DNA from: Tachypleus tridentatus
Lineage: Eukaryota > Arthropoda > Merostomata > Xiphosura > Limulidae
Length of the DNA stretch: 64,000 bases
Assembly (NCBI RefSeq): GCF_004210375.1
Contig: NC_134829.1
Coordinates: forward strand, 24,754,034 to 24,818,033
Direction: 5' to 3'
The stretch's first letter is position 1. Every line of letters starts with the position of its first letter. The position numbers were made by a program, and so were the translations under genes. Shown piece by piece: positions 35,494-47,553 of this stretch. Below the pieces are notes generated by a model. It searched no databases. It was not told the origin of the DNA and saw nothing but the letters and a program-made list of their open reading frames with translations.

Positions 35494-35715
35494 TCCTCTT
35501 AAGCACAAAACTACACAATTAGGTATCACTACTAGTATCAGAGTTGGTGGTGTGACGTGATGACTAGCTGTCTTCCCTCTAGCTTCACACTGCTAAATTG
35601 GGACGTTTAGGGCAGATAGCTCATGTGTAGCTTTGCGCAAAATTCAAACAAAAACAAAAAACACTGGTATCCAACCCAAATTTTTGCGTTGTAAGCCTAT
35701 AGACGTAACACAGAA
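35494..35715 (-). mobile_element. Family B SINE interrupted by a family A fragment
   Basis: The 3' part (TTAAGCACAAAACTACACAA, 35498 on) and the head part (AACCCAAATTTTTGCGTTGT, to about 35715) of one minus-strand family B copy are separated by the plus-strand family A fragment at 35536-35665. Similar sequences (ACTAGTATCA, ACTGGTATCC) abut the junctions, as expected of a duplicated target. Confidence 0.75.
35536..35665 (+). mobile_element. 5'-truncated family A SINE nested in family B
   Basis: GTGATGACTAGCTGTCTTCC, TGCTAAATTGGGACG, TGTAGCTTTGCGCAAAATTC and AAAC tail; the tRNA head and half the body are missing. Confidence 0.8.
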
Positions 35716-35895
35716 TCATTATGAACGAGGATTAGGAGCTATTTCATTATATAACCGACTCTTAGGTAAGTACCATTTAAAAACACAAGGGAGACGGAAA
35801 TTTTTCTCACAATATTATTTCTATAAAACATGTTGATAACCTCATCTGATTCCAATACACCAAAGAGACGAAGTCTATAACACAACCTCTCCACG

Positions 35896-36039
35896 TTACA
35901 GACCCCGACGTTGGTTTATCCGCTTCAACATGTTTTCTGATACCGGTGGTAGAAAAACGACAAGCTTTTGAAGTTCTTCGTTTAGCTCAGGTGTTTCAGG
36001 TTTTAGTAAAGTGTTGACCAGATAAGGCAGGTGAGTGAG
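35896..36039 (-). other. Open reading segment with protein-like composition, unassigned
   Basis: Forty-seven codons are open on the minus strand between two stops. The peptide has a charged-hydrophobic pattern (for example PETPELNEELQKLVVFLPP) that looks more protein-like than random AT-rich sequence. No start codon, convincing acceptor or recognised domain is present. The plus strand carries a consensus donor-like GCAG|GTGAGT at 36028-36037. It is most likely a transposon-derived fragment or chance. Confidence 0.15.
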
Positions 36040-37209
36040 TTAGAACTAAAGTCAACTGACTTGAGTTTTAAGGAACAGATATATTGTTAAAATAACGTTC
36101 ATTTATAACTGATAGTTAGTTGGGGTACTGCATCGTATAGTATTTTGTCAATAATCTATAAATAGGTTTACTACACGTACACACAGGATTACTACGAATC
36201 GACAGAAAACGTATTCTCAAGAAACGGAAATACAATATTCACTTAGCAGAATCTGTTAAGACTAAACTTGATATATTTCGAACACATAAATTCTACTCTT
36301 TTTATATTGTTCGAGATTTCGTGTTTAGTTAATACACGTGGGTGTACGCGCTTCTAGAACTTTATGTTTGAGGCACATTGTTTGTCAATAAACCTATCAA
36401 ATGATATTGTTTTTCAACACAAATATTACGTTAAAAACTGTTTTTTTTCTTATCTTATACGTAAGACAAAAGATAACACAAACGTTCATTTTAAAGATCA
36501 GTAAGAAGTGTGAAAATCAACATCACTTGATCGACAAGTTGAGGAAACTCGATGAACTAAGAATAATTAACATGTTACAGAAATGTGACAGACACCGTAA
36601 AGTTAACACCAACTGTAAAAATCTTGAAAATTACCTGTATTAGGGGAATCGAGGCTCGTCAGAAATTCATTGAAAATCATAAGCTCAGGCTAGTTTGTAT
36701 ATAAAACAGTATATTTCGGAACCATATTACGTTACGTATCTATGTCGCTTCTCTCTCTAAAAGCAGCATTGTTTATATTTATTTAAACATTATCAGTTTG
36801 GTGGTTTGAATACGAAACGTGTCAGTTAGCACTGTCTAGAGCAGACGATACCTGGAGCTGGTTCATTTAAAAATAGATGATAGAGTATAACATAAAGCAT
36901 GTTGAACACCTACTGTGATAAGCGTTTTGGTTATAACCACCTTATATGAAACAAGACTAACATGAATACAACATATCATAACGTTGCACAATGTGATTAC
37001 ACATGTCCGATGTTGGTAACACACTTTTATAAGTACACAGTCCAACTAATACACTCTGTTGCTGTGCATGACCGACGACTAAACGATGTGAAAGCACAAA
37101 ACAACACATACGTTCTTCAAGCACACAATACCAACAATGGTTAATCAAATAAATTAAACCTAGACGCCATGTTGGTATATAAACTCAACGAACAACCCTT
37201 AGAGATAGA
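36040..37209. other. Intronic AT-rich sequence
   Basis: Several short open frames on both strands (for example 36401-36643) lack domains and splice consensus. Confidence 0.6.
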
Positions 37210-37342
37210 GGTAACGACGTCTCCTGCTAGTACAACGGTAAGTTTATAGATTTATAACGTGAAAATCAAGGGTTCGATTCCCCTCCGTGGACTCAGCAGA
37301 TAACCTCATGTGGCTTTGCTATATGAAAACACACACACAGGT
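37210..37342 (+). mobile_element. Family C SINE
   Basis: TCCTGCTAGTACAACGGTAA, GGGTTCGATTCCCCTCCGTG, ATGTGGCTTTGCTATATGAA and ACACACAC end. GAGGTAAC/CAGGTAACA flank it. Confidence 0.92.
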
Positions 37343-40104
37343 AACACCTATATTTTATTCTTTAAGACATGTACAATTTTTTTCTAAGAATATTATAAAT
37401 ATCATATAGCTTTTTGAGTAATTTATCTTTTTCTTTAAAACGTCATATAGCATTTCTAGGTACGTTGATTGGCCACTTGATATAACCAAGGATAATACTA
37501 TGATAATATTAATTCGGTGACGTTGAACTCGCTGACAATGGAAAGTTTAGAGTAAAATGACTAGTTTCAATCACTTGAAATGGAATATGCTATTTTTTAT
37601 CACCTAGGTCTATGGATTGCGGACTACCCCAACGCAACCTCCGACCAAAAATATTAGCAATGCAATTATAAACACACGTATATTTATAGAACGCCTCACG
37701 TATTTGCATACGAAAAATAAGCTGTCCATGTGATGTTTCATCATGTGAGCATGTTTGCAACACAAAACGTGGATAAACGTAGTAATGGTGTGAGTAGGGA
37801 AATCTGACAATATAATATGTACACGCAGATATTTCTTTTTGCTATCAATTCGCCTGGAGAATGTAAGGAAGTTCTTGTGGAATAATCTTCAATATTCGAT
37901 TTTTAAAACAGCTTCTTTAGTGTATTGACAGAACTGTAGCTTCTGGAGGAATCTACAACTTAGGATTGAAGCTCGTATAACACCTAGAAAAAAGGTCTTT
38001 GTGCTTTGCTGATGGAACTCCACAGTCAAGTACAGTATTGCAATCTTCGGTGTTAATTACAGATTTGATTGGTACCAATACTTTCTACAAACCGTTGGTA
38101 CACCTTTGATGGAATAGACTGCCTTTTTTTTTTCCTGGAAAGTTGTAACACTGTATGGATCTTCCATACAAGATTATATCACTCAGGCAACATATCATTC
38201 TCCAGAATGTAATAATTTCATTGGACATTCACAATTCAGAATCTGTTACCACTGAACCAAGTCCGAATTTACATTAAAAGTTCCATCCATGACCATCCAT
38301 AGTTCTTCATGGTTACGATAACAAAGTCATAGCCAAAGCATTTTTCAGGTTGCAGACAAACCCAGACCTATCCATCCAAGACAAATAATGGACGGTGAAA
38401 TTATTTGTTCTAAGAGGTTTTCTACTGATTTTTAGTCGTGGCTGTAACTCTTTTTTCTTATTATTTCAAGAACAAACTTTTAGCTCACAACTCTTGTCAT
38501 ATCTTTACTGATCTGAAGCCTAATTACAGTTTTGGACTCGGGAGATCAAACCCTTTCGATTGATTGATGTATTTTACCATGCCCGACGTCTCAGATTAAT
38601 TTGCTGTAATCCTGCCTCAAATAATTTTAATTTAAGGTAGGCTGATAGAGTTCCTGATGAATTATAAAATGAATCGGGCATACGCATACCCCACGCTTGG
38701 TATCGCTGACGTACAAAAATATAACTTATAAGAAAGGTCTCATAAATTAAAATTTACTCTAATCTTGCCTGAAATAATTTCAAGAGTCGTGGGTATTGAG
38801 AATTCTCTCTTATTGGCTTTTCTTTTTTCCCCATATATTTAAATATATTAGTCATTATAAGAAGCACCCAAGAGGCATAGCGGTATGTCTGTGGATTTAA
38901 GGTGCTAAAATCAGGTGTTAATACCCATGGTGAGCAGAGCACAGATATCCCATCCCATTGTATAGCTGTGTACTATGCATTGACGGACGTGATACGTGAT
39001 TTAGGGGTTACGTGAAATCCAACAGCATGCAGATAGTGGATGTATTAATCTTTTGTCTTTACCTCTAACTAAAATCGTGAACGACTGATAACTTCCAAAT
39101 GTGTTTTTATTTCACAGTGCGTTTTACTTTTACATAAGCTGAAGAGTGGGTTATTTTAGACAGTTCAGTCGATTTTTAACATTTGTGCATCCAATGGTCT
39201 TCCATTCATTACACACATTTCCTATGATAGAGTTGAATATGTGTGAATGTGCTAAAATTTCTTGAATATTCCCACACCCAATATTCATTCAATAACCATT
39301 CCTCTCTGAAAATCTGAGAACTCTGTTTATCTCCTGATGACGTTGTGATTTCGACTGCGACGACTGCTAACCTGTACACATCCTATTATACATCATGGGA
39401 TGCGCATTCAAATTCAGTTATGATATAGGTTTATTACTACCAAGAGATGTGTTCTCCTAATAAATATGTTAATTAAGTATTTATGAAGAGAGGTTTGACA
39501 CTTCTAGGAAAACTCTGCTACTTTCCTTTTATAACACAGAACTTTCTTGGAATATTCTAAAATTTCTTCTTTTATCAAAAACGATGCCACAAAAAGTATG
39601 AAACAGAGCACTTCGAGAAGAGATGTTATGTCTCACTATTTAACTGTTGTTTAAATATAGAGTGAGCCCATCTTGGGCATTATTAGATACAGGTTGGGCT
39701 TTGTTACCCTTTGCACTGCCTACTGGTACACACCTGATGGAATATATTACCACTGTTTTTGAACTGATTGAACTACTACTATTATTGTAAAACAGGTAAA
39801 CATCTGTCCCCTCTCATGATTACTCTAACGTGACAGTCACAAGAAAGCATTTTCTCTTTCTTGTCGTATGTACACTGTTCATCCAAAGCAACTAATGAGT
39901 AAGGAGGTTTGTACTGCTTCAGGTGATAGCTTTCCACTGTTCCTAGCTCTCATCTCGATACACAAGGCAATATGTGAGTCATTCATTGCCTTGTAATTAT
40001 TACAGTTTATGGGTTGTGCCTTATCTAGCATATCATATCCTATACGAAGTCATATCCAAAGATTTCTGCAAGGAATGTTGTAATTTAAAGTGATAAACAG
40101 GATT
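37343..40104. other. Intronic region, probably decayed interspersed repeats
   Basis: A motif with TTGGTACACCTTTGATGGAA at about 38095 recurs in modified form at about 39727, and TTTATGGGTTGTGCC recurs at 40008 and 40569, so parts of an older repeat occur more than once. No transposase or polymerase domain could be established. Confidence 0.4.
38866..38980 (+). mobile_element. Family B SINE
   Basis: AGGCATAGCGGTATGTCTGT, TTAATACCCATGGTGAGCAG, AGCACAGATATCCC, TTGTATAGCTGTGT. The A-rich tail is lost. Confidence 0.85.
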
Positions 40105-40535
40105 TGGCTCACACAAGGTGATATAAAAATGATGCTTATATTTGTTTGTTTGTTTTGAATTTCGCTCAAGGCTACTCGAGGGCTATATGCGCTAGCCGTC
40201 TCTAATTTAGCAGTGTAAGGCTAGAGAGAAAGCATCTAGTCATCAGCACCCACCGCCAACTCCTGGGCTACTCTTTTACTAACGAAGAATGGTACTGACC
40301 GTTACATTACAACGTCACCACGGATGAAAGGGCGAGCATGTTTGGTGCGGCGGGGATTCGAACCCGCGACCCTCACATTGCAAGTCGAACGCCCTAATCC
40401 ACCTGGCCATGCCGGGCCGATGCTTTTATAGTTATAGTTCATGATATTTAATGCTTTATACACAGTCTGTATTATTCTAATGACGCATTAGTGTAATTTG
40501 CCTTGAAATAGTCGCATGACATCAGACCCCCTTAG
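40105..40535 (+). repeat. Unnamed interspersed repeat, copy 2, split by a SINE
   Basis: Same ordered blocks as at 35203-35400, interrupted by the family A SINE at 40141-40418. The element class is unknown. Confidence 0.75.
40141..40418 (-). mobile_element. Family A SINE with TSD
   Basis: Full-length minus copy with an intact B-box (GGGTTCGAATCC on the minus strand). GATGCTTATA before and GATGCTTTTATA after are the duplicated target inside the interspersed repeat. Confidence 0.93.
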
Positions 40536-41322
40536 CATTAATTACATTTATGTTTATTAAGCATGTTTATGGGTTGTGCCCAATCCAAACGATCCAGCGG
40601 TATAAAGATCCCATGCATTCATTGCACTTTATGGGCTGTTACCTTTTCGTAAAATTCAGCAATACGGAGATTCCTGTGACGGCCTGATGTACGACTTTAC
40701 ATTTACATTTCTGGTTGATGTATTCAATATTACACATGTGGTTTCACTGTAAAAAAAACAGGAACAAAACAAAAACATTTGAAGTTCACATGGCCAGAAA
40801 AAATAATTTATTTTGCTTCTGGTCTGACATCACAATGTAGAGTGGTCTTCCCTTTCTGCAGTTTAGGTATTTTTAATTATACTGAAGTTATTTTTTCAAA
40901 TATTATATCTAAGAGCTACTTTATTCGCAGCAGTTACTTTGGTTTAAAATCTTTCAGCCCCCCCCAAAGCCCGAATGATAACGGGGAAGGGGGGGTCAGA
41001 AATATTTTATGCAGAAGTTTCATCATGAAATTAATTCAGTTGAATTGACTGCCCATTGCTGTGGCGTGCTGCTCTAGTACTATTGGTAATGAAACGTATT
41101 TACAAACAAGTACAAACAACCTATGAAAACATATTTATAAAATGTTTTCCTTAATCATTTAAAACTGTAAACTAACATGTTCTCAGAAATAATTTATAAA
41201 AATATATATTAAACACGTGTTGTCAGTAAGGGTAAAAACTATATACCAAATGCGTGGTCTCACTCATTCTTCGAGATTAATGGCGTATTATTAGGTTTCC
41301 ACACTAAGAATCTGAAGAACAT

Positions 41323-41432
41323 GCGTGCGTGTGTTTTCTTATAGCAAAGCCACATCGGGCTATCTGCCGAGCCCACCGAGGGGAATTGAACCCCTAATCT
41401 TGCGTTGTAAATCCGAAGACATACCGCTGTAT
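41323..41432 (-). mobile_element. Family C SINE with imperfect TSD
   Basis: GTGTTTTCTTATAGCAAAGC, GCCCACCGAGGGGAATTGAA, GCGTTGTAAATCCGAAGACA. The last bases of the head are missing. ATCTGAAGAACAT before and ATCTGAAGACAT after. Confidence 0.9.
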
Positions 41433-41711
41433 ATCTGAAGACATATTGAAATTAAAATACATGGTAGTGAGTGTGTCGTGCGGCCAAAACAACATGCTAC
41501 AAGGTACACTGTATTAAGTTGTTATTAACAAAAGTAATAACTTAGCGCCTTCTATAGCTCGAACTGAGATAAGCCAAACTATCGAATATTTTCAGAGGAT
41601 GTGCTCTACTGGACTCTTATCTTCATGTACCAAATGTAAAGGTAAATCATTATAAAATATGAGATATGACATCTTCAATTTTGATTGAGTGTTTTTTTTT
41701 CTTTCTTTCCG

Positions 41712-41835
41712 CCCCCTAGTGGCACAGCGGTATGTCTGCGGAATCACATCGCTAGGAACCGGGTTTCGATACCCGTGGTGGAAAGAGCCCAGTGAGACCA
41801 TTGTGTAGCTATGTGCTGAATTCAAACAACAATCA
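41712..41835 (+). mobile_element. Family B SINE, nearly intact
   Basis: CCCCCTAGTGGCACAGCGGT, ACCGGGTTTCGATACCCGTG, GTAGCTATGTGCTGAATTCA then AACAACAA. Confidence 0.92.
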
Positions 41836-42614
41836 TTTCTTTTTCGCACCAAGAGTACGGAAACTATATAATTTGATAGAAAAACATGCATAACATTTAT
41901 GGATTTTGCAAATTCGGTACATTGATAGGTCTTTAAAACTCACAAATAGGAGTCCCATTTGGCATAAATATAAGTCGCATACGCAAAGTTATTCAACAAA
42001 AACCTTTCAAAAATGACGAAAATTTTCCACACGCCTACGCAAAACGTCACGTGAGCTATCGGGCTGACGTTTTTACCACAGGTTCACCGAAGAGTAAAAG
42101 TGAACCGATTTTAATTTTTGTTATTAGGATTAAAGACGGCTGATTCAGAATAGCAAAGCTATAAGGTGAAACAACATGCTGATAAAGTACTTGTTAGGCC
42201 AAGCAAACTAGGTTATATTTTTTAGCTCAAGTTTTCAAAAAAGTCATAGGGCTGGACGGTTATTATTGATTATTCATTGTCAACCTTTCTGTATAAATTC
42301 ACTAAATTTTAAGAAATTTTCCTAATTAAAGAGTGTTTAGCGTCGTGTGATACTAGCTTAAGCAATTAGCATAAATGATTATGCTTGATACAGCTGTACT
42401 AAATGTATGATGTAATGACAAAAACTGTTAACCTACATTACATAGTGTACTATAAAGGAAGCTATTAACACTGTATTAGAGGAAGAGCTACCATCATATA
42501 TCGCAAAAAAATCCCTTTGGTTCTGTAAAGTATAGGTCTGTTCTGAATAATAGAGTTGCGATCCTAAAGGTAATGTTGGTTACTATCAAGTGCCACTTTC
42601 TAACTTGTTGTGGT

Positions 42615-43310
42615 TTGCTAATGTGTGTTGACTAAAAGTCATGATGTGCAATCAGAAACATCTTAGGTGTGTAAAAAAGAGGTACGGCCAAAAAGGAGTT
42701 AGTGTGCGACGAAAATTAGCGGCCAAACTGACAGCTACACTTATAACATTGGTAAGAAGTTTACAGCAAATATTCATTCATTAGTTTCATTATCGAATTT
42801 CGCGTAAAGCTACACGAGGGCTATCTGCACTAGCCGTTTCTAATTTAGCAGTGTAAGACTAGAGGGGGAGGCAGCTAGTCATTATCACCCACTGTCAACT
42901 CTTGGGCTACTCTTTTATCAACAAATAGTGGGATTGACCGTCACCTTATAACACCCCCACGGCTGAAAGGGCGAGCATGTTTGATGCGATGGAGATTCGA
43001 ACCCGCGACCCTCAAATTGCGAATCGAGTGAATTAACCACATGGCTATGCCAGGCCATTCATTAGTTAGCTAAGCCGATTATTTTATTTTACCCACTAAC
43101 ATGCTCTAAGTTGAGCAAAAAACGCGGCCCAGTTAACTGATGAATGAATATTTGACATTAAAGTCTTACCAATGCTACAAGTGTAACTACTATTTTGGCC
43201 ACCAATTTTGGCTTCATTCCTTTAAGTCGTACACTTATTCCTTTTCTGGCTGGCTCATTCTTTTCTTTTTTCACACCTAAGGTTTTCTGATTAGATTATT
43301 ATTGTGTGAC
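42615..43310. repeat. Long imperfect inverted repeat (hairpin element) split by a SINE
   Basis: The left arm (about 42615-42786) and right arm (about 43138-43310) are reverse complements over roughly 140-170 bp, with clear blocks such as CTTAGGTGTG, GGCCAAA, CATTGGTAAGA and CAAATATTCATTCAT. Without the SINE inserted at the inner end of the left arm, the loop would be about 70 bp. It could be a foldback or MITE-type element or a palindromic duplication. Transcribed within lin-28 intron 1, it would form long double-stranded RNA. Confidence 0.8.
42787..43056 (-). mobile_element. Family A SINE with perfect 11-bp TSD, in the inverted repeat
   Basis: Full-length minus copy inserted in the hairpin element; ATTCATTAGTT occurs at 42776-42786 and 43057-43067. 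Confidence 0.94.
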
Positions 43311-44749
43311 TTGTGGGTGTGTTAGATGTTTTGTTACGGCTGTTATTCAATAGCGTAAGTATGGCTTCCTCAGCCCTTGCAACAGAGGGAAAGGGGCGAG
43401 TTAAAAGAGGGCACGAATCAACCAAAATCGTAACTACAATCATAGGAAAATAAATGTAGGGGACCTAATTACTTTTAATGGTGGAAAGGAGGTAAGTCTT
43501 TCAGTCATGCCACTGCTACTCTTGAACCTTTAGAGACGTGCTAGAACAATTGATCTACGACTCATGTTTTACACCAATTTTCTGTTCTTGTTGTAGATTG
43601 AGAAACATGCTCGGCCATTATTTGGCTACCGCTCTGGTGGATTCGCATGTTTCTTAGAAATATCTTGTTCCACTAATCGTTCCTTATTTCCAATGCAGGT
43701 TTGGCAATACATTATAATGACCAACTACGTGATTACTACATGCTCTCGTGGGATGTACAGATTCCCTATATCCTCATTCGTGTTACAGGATTAAAGACGT
43801 TTGGCCAACTATTTGGACATAGTTTTGATATTATGTACAGATCCTTTATATATTCGGTCGCGTTAGAGATTCAACATTATGTTTCACCAAGTTTCGTTAC
43901 AATGCTGGTGTAATGCCCGTTTTTATTTTTTGTTTTTTTTATTTTAGGTCGGTTTAAAGGTATGGTTTCTCTAAACCTTTGGTCACGTTACAGGTTTAAT
44001 GTTAAGCCTGGCAATAGTTCTGGTGTGACGTATGATAAGTTAGTTTGTATACTGTTCTATTTTAGTTTCAACGATGTATATAGGTCGGGGGAGTTATTTA
44101 TTTTACTTGTGTTCTAATATGACCTGAAAGCGTTTTGGACATTGCTTTTGGTATGTATGGAAAAAATAAATCATCCATTGTTAGTTGTTAGCAAAATTTC
44201 TTTGGAAATAGTAATGCATTAACAACATTACATTTATTTTAGAGTAAATCAAGTATGCACGTACGCGTCCAACTTAAACCATGATATATATATTCCAACT
44301 TTATAAATTGCTTACATAATTTTAGCTAAATGTAAAGATTGCATATTTAGCAACAGTGTTAATGGATTTGGAACATATATCACGTTTAAAGTTATATTAT
44401 TAAGAGTAAATGTGCAGGCAGCAAACCTAGGATACCCATTGTTTCTTTACATGCCAGAAAAATATGTTATCCAGAAAACAGGGCTAGAGCTTCCTCATTC
44501 ATCTCTCGTTAAAACTGTAGAAACGTTTAAGCCAATTATCAATATCTCCAGAAGATGTGGTGCATATAAGAGGATCAGATTATCGTCTGTTCATTTATTT
44601 ATATCACAAGAAACTGAAGCCACAAATAAGAAAAGTTCTTTTTTTCCTTCTTCTTAGTATCACAAGAAAATAATAAATAAACGAAATAAAAGTGTTTAGC
44701 CTGAATAATTTTGCTTTCTTATTTACAACACAAGAATATAATATACAAT

Positions 44750-45962
44750 TAAAATTTATCCGTCATCATTAGTTCTTATTAACAGTGCCAAAATTTAACG
44801 TACAAGTAATAGTTCTAAGTCATCTTTAATTCTTGTTCACAATACCAGAAATTAACGTACAAGTAACAGGTGTAGGTCATCCTCAGTAGTTGTTGAAAAT
44901 ACCAGAAAGTATCATGTCTAGGTCATCCTTAGTACCTGTTAATAATATTAGAAATTAACGAAAAAGTAATAGATCTAGATCATCCTCAGTACATGTTAAT
45001 AATACCAGAAATTAACGTACAATTAACAGGTCTAAGTTATCCTTAGCTCTTGTTAACAATACCAGAAATTAACGTACAAGTAACATTTATCCGTCATCAT
45101 TAGTTCTTATTAACAGTAGCAAAATTTAACGTACAAGTAATAGTTCTAGGTCATCTTTAATTCTTGTTCACAATACCAAAAATTAACGTACAAGTAACAA
45201 GTGTAGGTCATCCTCAGAACTTGTTAACAATATTAGAAATTAACGAAAAAGTAATAGATCTAGGTCATCCTCATTACTTGTTAACAATACCAGAAATTAA
45301 CGTACAATTAACAGGTCTAGGTTATCCTTAGCTCTTGTTAACAATACCAGAAATTAATGTACAATTAACATTTATCCGTCATCATTAGTTCTTATTAACA
45401 GTAGCAAAATTTAACGTACAAGTAATAGTTCTAGGTCATCTTTAATTCTTGTTCACAATACCAAAAATTAACGTACAAGTAACAAGTGTAGGTCATCCTC
45501 AGTACATGTCAACAATACCAGATATAAACGTACAAGTAACACATGTAGGTCATCCTCAGTACCTGTTTACAATATTATAAATTAACAAAAAAGTAACAGG
45601 TCTAGATTATCCTTAGTTCTTGTTAACAATACCAGAAATTAACGTACAAGTAACAGGTCTAGGTAATCCTCATTGCTTGTTAACAATACCAGAAATTAAC
45701 GTACAAGTAATAAGTGTAGGTTATCCTCAATTACTGTTAACAACAAGAACTAAAATTAACGAAAAGTAATAGACCTAGATCATCCTCAATACTTAGTTCT
45801 TGTTAAAAATACCAGAAATTAACGTACAAGTAACAGGTCTAGATTATCCTTAGTTCTTGTTAACAATACCAGAAATTAACGTACAAGTAACAGGTCTAGA
45901 TTATCCTTAGTTCTTATTAACAATGCCAGAAATTAACGTACAAGTAACAGGTCTAGGTCGCC
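44750..45962. repeat. Minisatellite, about 57-bp unit, about 21 copies, with higher-order structure
   Basis: Units contain ACCAGAAATTAACGTACAAG, TAACAGGTCTAGGTCATCC and TTAGTTCTTGTTAACAAT. A distinctive variant with ATTTATCCGTCATCATTAG appears near 44754, 45087 and 45369, marking blocks of five to six units duplicated as larger segments. Lin-28 intron 1, about 1.6 kb downstream of exon 1. Confidence 0.93.
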
Positions 45963-47553
45963 CTTCGGCTTTATTACCAGCGACAGAAAGTGTGCGAATA
46001 GTTTTTGGTTCATTTTAAGCACTATAATAAAGCAACGTGCGATGCGTGTGATTGGTTTGAGGTTTACGTTGTTAAATCCCCCAACTACTGTAGCATCACA
46101 AATATATCTGGGATAAAGACGACATCAGTCTTAACTTATGAAAAATCTTAACTCAGGTAGCCTTTTATTTTATTTTCCTATGTATAGGTAGGTGCCTTTT
46201 TACATATAAAGGCAAGTACGGACAACTGTACTTACTAGTGGTAAATTTCTTATCGATATTCACAAAACACTGTTGTCAGTTTTCAAATATTTTTCTAATT
46301 TTTTCTCGTCAAAAACAAGCTCACATGTACACAATGAAATGTTTAGAGTATTAAATGTTCTATAATAGATTTAACATTTTTTTACTAAATACTGGGGAGA
46401 TAACTAGAAACTGATGACAATTTCAGCTTTGTCGAAAACCGAACAATGAGAAAACTACAGAAAAAGAAATAAGGAATGGTAAGTATTAGCTAAACGATAT
46501 ATTAGCGAAAGATTGTGGAAGAGTCAAAAGAAATGTTTTTTGTTTATTTGTTGCCAAGCGCAAAGCTACACAATGAGCTATCTGTGACGTGCTCACCACG
46601 GATATCAAATGTTTTTACCTTTATCAGCTTTCAAACTTACTGTTAAGCTACATGGGGCAAATAAACATAACAAAAGTCGCAACATTGAATCAGCATCTAA
46701 ACAAAATATTAACGAAAACTGAAGACAAAACTTTATGATTGAAAATAAAGAGGAACACAATATATGTGAACTGCATCATATTTGCTTCATCCAGTGTCAA
46801 CGAGCCCTTTCATCCAATAACAGGACTTACCAGACTGGCCGAGATTCAACAAATACAGCAGTGGTCGAGACGCTATTTATAACATCAGTTGCTTGAATAA
46901 CAACTGTTTCGATGTCGAGCAAATTTTAAGGTGGTCAAGTGTAATTTTTATCATTCACATTTAAGTAGTTACACGTCAGAATTATGATAAGCAAAGAAAA
47001 ACTTTAAAACAATAAATACTTGAAGCAGCATCTAAACATGATTGAAATATTACGGATAAAAGAAACATGTTAAATCAATTCTAAAATTGAAGCAGTGATA
47101 AAATATCTTCCAAGAATGAGGGAATAATAAAAAAGAATGGAAAAATAACATTCAGAAGAGAAGTGTTACACAGAAAATTTGATAAAGGATAAATAATACA
47201 TCTAATTGAAATGTCATCGACATATTAAAGAGAAGCCCAAACAAAGTATTGAACACTAAACTCAAAATATACGTCTTTATATTAATGAAAACAATACATT
47301 GATTTTGTTGATTACCAATATCTGTCGATTAATCTCGCTAGAAAAAAACAACATATATTATAGAAAAAAAACAACTGAAAACTTAACGTTTCTACAGGTT
47401 CATACTAAGTAATATTTTTTATATAATGATGCCGAGAGTTTAAAGAAGGATCCCAAACCCAAATATGTTTGAAATAGTGAATACACTGTTTAAAAGTGAA
47501 TAAAAGTCTAGGACGTTAGCTTTAATATATATATATATGTCACTTGTGTTTAC
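45963..47553. other. Intronic AT-rich sequence next to exon 1
   Basis: Apart from the truncated SINE at 46545-46608 and a TA run at 47526-47538, nothing recognised. Confidence 0.6.
46545..46608 (-). mobile_element. Family B SINE, truncated
   Basis: AGCGCAAAGCTACACAATGA and CGTGCTCACCACGGATATCA are present; the tRNA head beyond the B-box is absent. Confidence 0.75.

Larger units (their letters stand above)
29260..47553 (-). other. lin-28 intron 1
   Basis: The 18,294-bp first intron. Its contents are minisatellites (29.75-31.3 kb, 34.2-34.8 kb, 44.75-45.96 kb), many SINEs, two copies of an unnamed interspersed repeat (35.2 and 40.1 kb), a long inverted repeat (42.6-43.3 kb) and long AT-rich stretches. 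No conserved coding exon was recognised inside it. Confidence 0.75.

Noticed and set aside
39770-39930. Possible piggyBac-like transposase fragment on the minus strand (a DEQ-type motif)
   Set aside because: A single short motif with no supporting neighbours in order; not enough to name a family.
43361-43497. Small plus-strand exon starting ATGGCT and followed by a GGAG|GTAAGT donor
   Set aside because: The frame stops after 30 codons, before the donor, and the residues match nothing recognised.
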